A DNA stretch of 7,377 nt from Pseudomonadota bacterium (lineage in GTDB: Bacteria; Bdellovibrionota; Oligoflexia; Oligoflexales; Oligoflexaceae), in assembly GCA_029556045.1 (NCBI GenBank), contig JAKQGS010000432.1:1-7377 (forward strand), given 5' to 3'. A program made the position numbers and the translations under genes. Positions 5,257-7,377 of the stretch are shown piece after piece; within the stretch, counting starts at the first letter, position 1, and the number at the start of each line of letters is the position of its first letter. The notes beneath the pieces are model-generated. The model made no database searches. It was not told where the DNA came from and saw nothing but the letters and a program-made list of their open reading frames with translations.

Positions 5257-5931
5257 TCAGGCCAATGCCTCTATCCCATCCGGCCCATCCTGGCCGTCCT
5301 TACGGGTTTTCATGGTCATCACCAGCGCTCCGGCCAGCAGCAGCACAGCGATCACACCACCGGTCATCCAAAAACGCCCACGCCCTTCACTCAAGCCCGT
5401 GACTTCCGCCTCGACGACACTTCCCGCTTTAACGTCTGGCCAGGTGTAGGTATCAAAGGTGTCACCCGACAGGGTCGCTTCCGATTTCTGCACACCGGCA
5501 CCGTCAACTGAAAGGCCACCCTTTTGCACAAACAACGACAAGGCACTCATATCGGAGGGTGTCTGAAAACTCAAGGGGGCGGATCCCATGGATGCTGGCA
5601 CCTTGAAGCCGATGGAGATCAGGGATTCACCGGGTGGAAAACTCTTCTTCAAAATTAAACCACCCCCTTCCCCCAGCATCAGTTCGTTTTCACCGATCCC
5701 CTGATTACCCTGCCAGTCGATGGTTTCACGAGGCAACATCACCTTGACGGTGGCTTCCTCGGGCTCAGAACCAGTATTTCCCACCAGAAACAAATAATTG
5801 CCCCAGAGTTCGTCCATACCTTCGTAAAGGATATAGACATGACGCCCGGACACTTCGATGGCCGCTTCCGCCGGAATGGCCAGCATCAAAAGCCAGCCCA
5901 ATAGAATTTTTCTCAAACAATGATTTCTCAT
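5257..5931 (-). CDS. Exported single-pass membrane protein in the ccm operon, unknown function
   Basis: This encodes 224 residues. A cleavable signal peptide (basic start, LLGWLLMLAIP core, probable cut after AEA at residue 23) is followed by a beta-rich extracytoplasmic domain of about 160 residues. A membrane helix follows at about 189-207 (MTGGVIAVLLLAGALVMTM), then a short cytoplasmic tail of Lys, Asp and Gly. The topology is therefore type I, with the domain outside the inner membrane where haem is attached. The domain contains FLVGNTGSEP, VKVMLPRE and PPGESLISIGFKVP segments, which suggest one or two immunoglobulin-like sandwiches. The only Cys lies in the signal peptide, so it is not a thioredoxin. 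AAGGTGA five bases before the ATG is a good ribosome site and overlaps the TAA of the upstream gene. I do not recognise the family. Position suggests an accessory role in cytochrome c maturation. Confidence 0.75.
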   Translation of the reverse strand: MRNHCLRKILLGWLLMLAIPAEAAIEVSGRHVYILYEGMDELWGNYLFLVGNTGSEPEEATVKVMLPRETIDWQGNQGIGENELMLGEGGGLILKKSFPPGESLISIGFKVPASMGSAPLSFQTPSDMSALSLFVQKGGLSVDGAGVQKSEATLSGDTFDTYTWPDVKAGSVVEAEVTGLSEGRGRFWMTGGVIAVLLLAGALVMTMKTRKDGQDGPDGIEALA

Positions 5932-5940
5932 CGACTCACC

Positions 5941-6258
5941 TTAAGCGGGGGATTGCGGGGTTTGTGGCGCTGACTCCTGATGCCGCAGGTAGTCCAGACG
6001 GCGCACCGTATCGATATAGCGGTTGGTGAGATAAGCACGGCGCTGGTCCCACATCAGCCGATTGATGATTTTATTGTGAAACGCTTGCTCATCCTCAAGA
6101 TAGCGCTTGAGGATGGCCTGCCGGATCTGCACCAACTCACCTGGAGAATTGATGGACGAGGCCGCCGCCAGACGCCCACCGCGGCCCACAAAAAAAGGCA
6201 GCATGATCACCATCAACGTGATAATCCCCGCCAGAACAGCCAGAGTAAGTTGCATCAT
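5941..6258 (-). CDS. CcmI N-terminus-like small membrane protein
   Basis: This encodes 105 residues: a membrane helix at about 4-24 followed by a long charged helical region (about 38-93, LVQIRQAILKRYLEDEQAF to TVRRLDYLRHQ) that is probably a coiled coil, then a Pro/Gln-rich end. In standard System I operons the gene after ccmH is ccmI, whose N-terminal part is a membrane segment plus a leucine-zipper-like cytoplasmic loop. This protein has that part only, with no TPR domain. The assignment rests on position and architecture, not a clear motif. The start ATG overlaps the ccmH stop by four bases (ATGA). A second ATG directly follows at 6255 and is better spaced from the GGGGAGG ribosome site, so either may be used. 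The gene ends 9 bp before the next. Confidence 0.65.
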   Translation of the reverse strand: MMQLTLAVLAGIITLMVIMLPFFVGRGGRLAAASSINSPGELVQIRQAILKRYLEDEQAFHNKIINRLMWDQRRAYLTNRYIDTVRRLDYLRHQESAPQTPQSPA

Positions 6259-6743
6259 CCCCTCCCCTGCCGCATTTGTTCCAACTGCTGCTCCATCTCC
6301 GCCACAATCACGTCCGTGGAGCGCACCCCAAAACTATCCATCACCACCCGGTGACGCCAAACGAAAAACCACACCAGCAGCGGCCCCATGACTAGAATAA
6401 TCACAGGGACCGCCCACGCCAGAACGTGAAATCCCTGTTTAGGGGGCTCCCGCAAAATCCACGGGCCGTAACGTTCCACAAAAAATTGGAGAATTTCCTC
6501 CCGGGACTTGCCCTTGTCCATCTGCTCTTTGACCTGGTTTTTGATCTGAACGGAAAACGGCGCATCCGATTCCAGAACACTGATGCCGGTGCAGGTGGGA
6601 CAACGCAAGCCACTGGCTACATCTCGAAAAGCTGGGGATTCTTCTTCCACCACATTGGCCAGGAGCCCCAAATTCAAAAATGCCATGAGCAAAACCGTTG
6701 CAACACCAAAGGCCCAACGCCAGCGTGACCGGTTGTTTTTCAT
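6255..6743 (-). CDS. ccmH: Cytochrome c maturation protein CcmH
   Basis: CcmH is the membrane-anchored thiol oxidoreductase of System I cytochrome c maturation. It keeps the CXXCH cysteines of apocytochrome reduced and presents it for haem ligation by CcmF. This copy has 162 residues: an N-terminal hydrophobic signal anchor (about 11-30), then the redox motif LRCPTC with Cys48 and Cys51. The conserved helical domain continues as KGKSREEILQFFVERYGPWI at 78-97 and LREPPKQGF, and is followed by a second membrane helix (about 108-128). The cytoplasmic tail ends in a Glu/Gln-rich helix. All hallmark residues are intact. The ATG at 6743 is chosen because GGAGGT lies five bases upstream; it overlaps the ccmF stop by four bases (ATGA). 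A TTG at 6764 would extend it but lacks a comparable site. Confidence 0.95.
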   Translation of the reverse strand: MKNNRSRWRWAFGVATVLLMAFLNLGLLANVVEEESPAFRDVASGLRCPTCTGISVLESDAPFSVQIKNQVKEQMDKGKSREEILQFFVERYGPWILREPPKQGFHVLAWAVPVIILVMGPLLVWFFVWRHRVVMDSFGVRSTDVIVAEMEQQLEQMRQGRG

Positions 6744-7377
6744 ACCGTACCTCCGGTTTCCCAACGTCCCGCCAGCACATCGCGGCTGCGGTTTCCCCGC
6801 CTCTGATCAAAGAGCGCAATCAGTCCGCCGATCACCATGATGGTGATGGCGATCCATACAAACCGCACGGTGGGGTTGATGTTGATCTTCAGGGTGACAC
6901 GTTTGCCGTCTTTGCTGTCAAAATCGGCGAGGACAATATACACATCGTGCCAAAGGGTACTGTGCACGGCGATTTCGTTAAAGGTCTGCCCCGGCTTGGT
7001 GGGGTATTTGCTCTGAGCCGGATGAATCTCTTCCAGCTCCTTGCCATAGCGGCTCATCTTCAGGCTGGACCGGTAAAGCACATAGTTGTGCACCTGCAGG
7101 GTTTCGATACCCCGCTCCAATTCAAACTCGTAGCCGTATAACTCCGTCTTGTCGCCGACGCTGAGGGACACCTTTTTTTCCATACCACGGTAATTGCCGA
7201 GAAAGCCGATGATGGCGATGATCATGCCCACATGCGCCACAAAAGCCCCCACATAGGCGAGGTTGTTCTTGAACATCAGCGACCAGTTAAACCGCAGGTC
7301 CTTCAGCTTGAGGTAAAAGTCTCCCACCAGGCAGCTGATGCACCATGAACTCAGGTACATACCCACAATCTGGGAGA
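6740..7377 (-). CDS. ccmF: Haem lyase subunit CcmF, C-terminal part (partial)
   Basis: The frame enters from the right edge and gives the last 212 residues of CcmF, the large membrane protein that joins haem from holo-CcmE to apocytochrome c. Visible parts are the FVAHVGMIIAIIGFLG membrane helix (about 43-58), an extracytoplasmic beta-rich domain containing SVGDKTELYGYEFELERG, PTKPGQTFNEIAVHSTLWHD and VYIVLADF, and the closing NPTVRFVWIAITIMVIGGLIALFD helix. His48 in AHVG appears to correspond to the haem b ligand H491 of E. coli CcmF; the numbering is from memory. The order of elements matches the E. coli C-terminus and I see no frameshift. The internal GTG at 7366 is not a start: the open frame continues past the edge. 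It is followed by ccmH with a 4-bp overlap, the usual order in System I operons. Confidence 0.93.
   Translation of the reverse strand, partial: SQIVGMYLSSWCISCLVGDFYLKLKDLRFNWSLMFKNNLAYVGAFVAHVGMIIAIIGFLGNYRGMEKKVSLSVGDKTELYGYEFELERGIETLQVHNYVLYRSSLKMSRYGKELEEIHPAQSKYPTKPGQTFNEIAVHSTLWHDVYIVLADFDSKDGKRVTLKININPTVRFVWIAITIMVIGGLIALFDQRRGNRSRDVLAGRWETGGTV

Overview
The window looks like chromosomal DNA of a Gram-negative bacterium. It carries the 3' end of a System I cytochrome c maturation (Ccm) operon, a predicted outer-membrane lipoprotein, a DedA membrane protein and an HD-GYP signalling protein. Base composition is moderately GC-rich apart from one very AT-rich intergenic stretch. A proteobacterial or delta-proteobacteria-like host fits, but nothing seen here fixes the genus.

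Left part (1-2300), as separate transcription units: the 5' end of an unidentified leftward gene (1-116); a rightward SRAP/YedK-family gene (213-893); and, facing it, a leftward single-TM protein (952-1407) whose exported part resembles the C-terminal domain of the cytochrome c maturation factor CcmI. An AT-rich divergent promoter region (about 1420-1690) separates this from a rightward lipoprotein with a GGST repeat (1694-2185). A strong GAAA-loop hairpin follows at 2241-2270.

Middle (2357-3526): a rightward HD-GYP protein, a probable cyclic-di-GMP phosphodiesterase, with an unassigned N-terminal region of about 150 residues.

Right part (3521-7377): one leftward run of eight genes with tiny gaps or 4-bp ATGA overlaps. 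In transcription order: ccmF (3' end only), ccmH, a short CcmI-N-terminus-like protein, an unrecognised exported single-TM protein, a small membrane protein with a zinc-ribbon tail, a DedA-family protein, and an MntA/HepT-type toxin-antitoxin pair (hepT then mntA). The last gene overlaps the HD-GYP gene tail to tail by 6 bp through a palindromic TCATGA carrying both stop codons.

The first genes of the run should act together in attaching haem to apocytochromes c outside the inner membrane. CcmI appears to be split: an N-terminal-type module lies next to ccmH and a C-terminal-type module is encoded about 4.5 kb away. The DedA and MntA/HepT genes are physically coupled to the operon but have no obvious biochemical link to it. 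No unmistakably new system is visible. The split CcmI, the two unrecognised membrane proteins in the ccm run and the toxin-antitoxin pair embedded at its end are the points most worth following.
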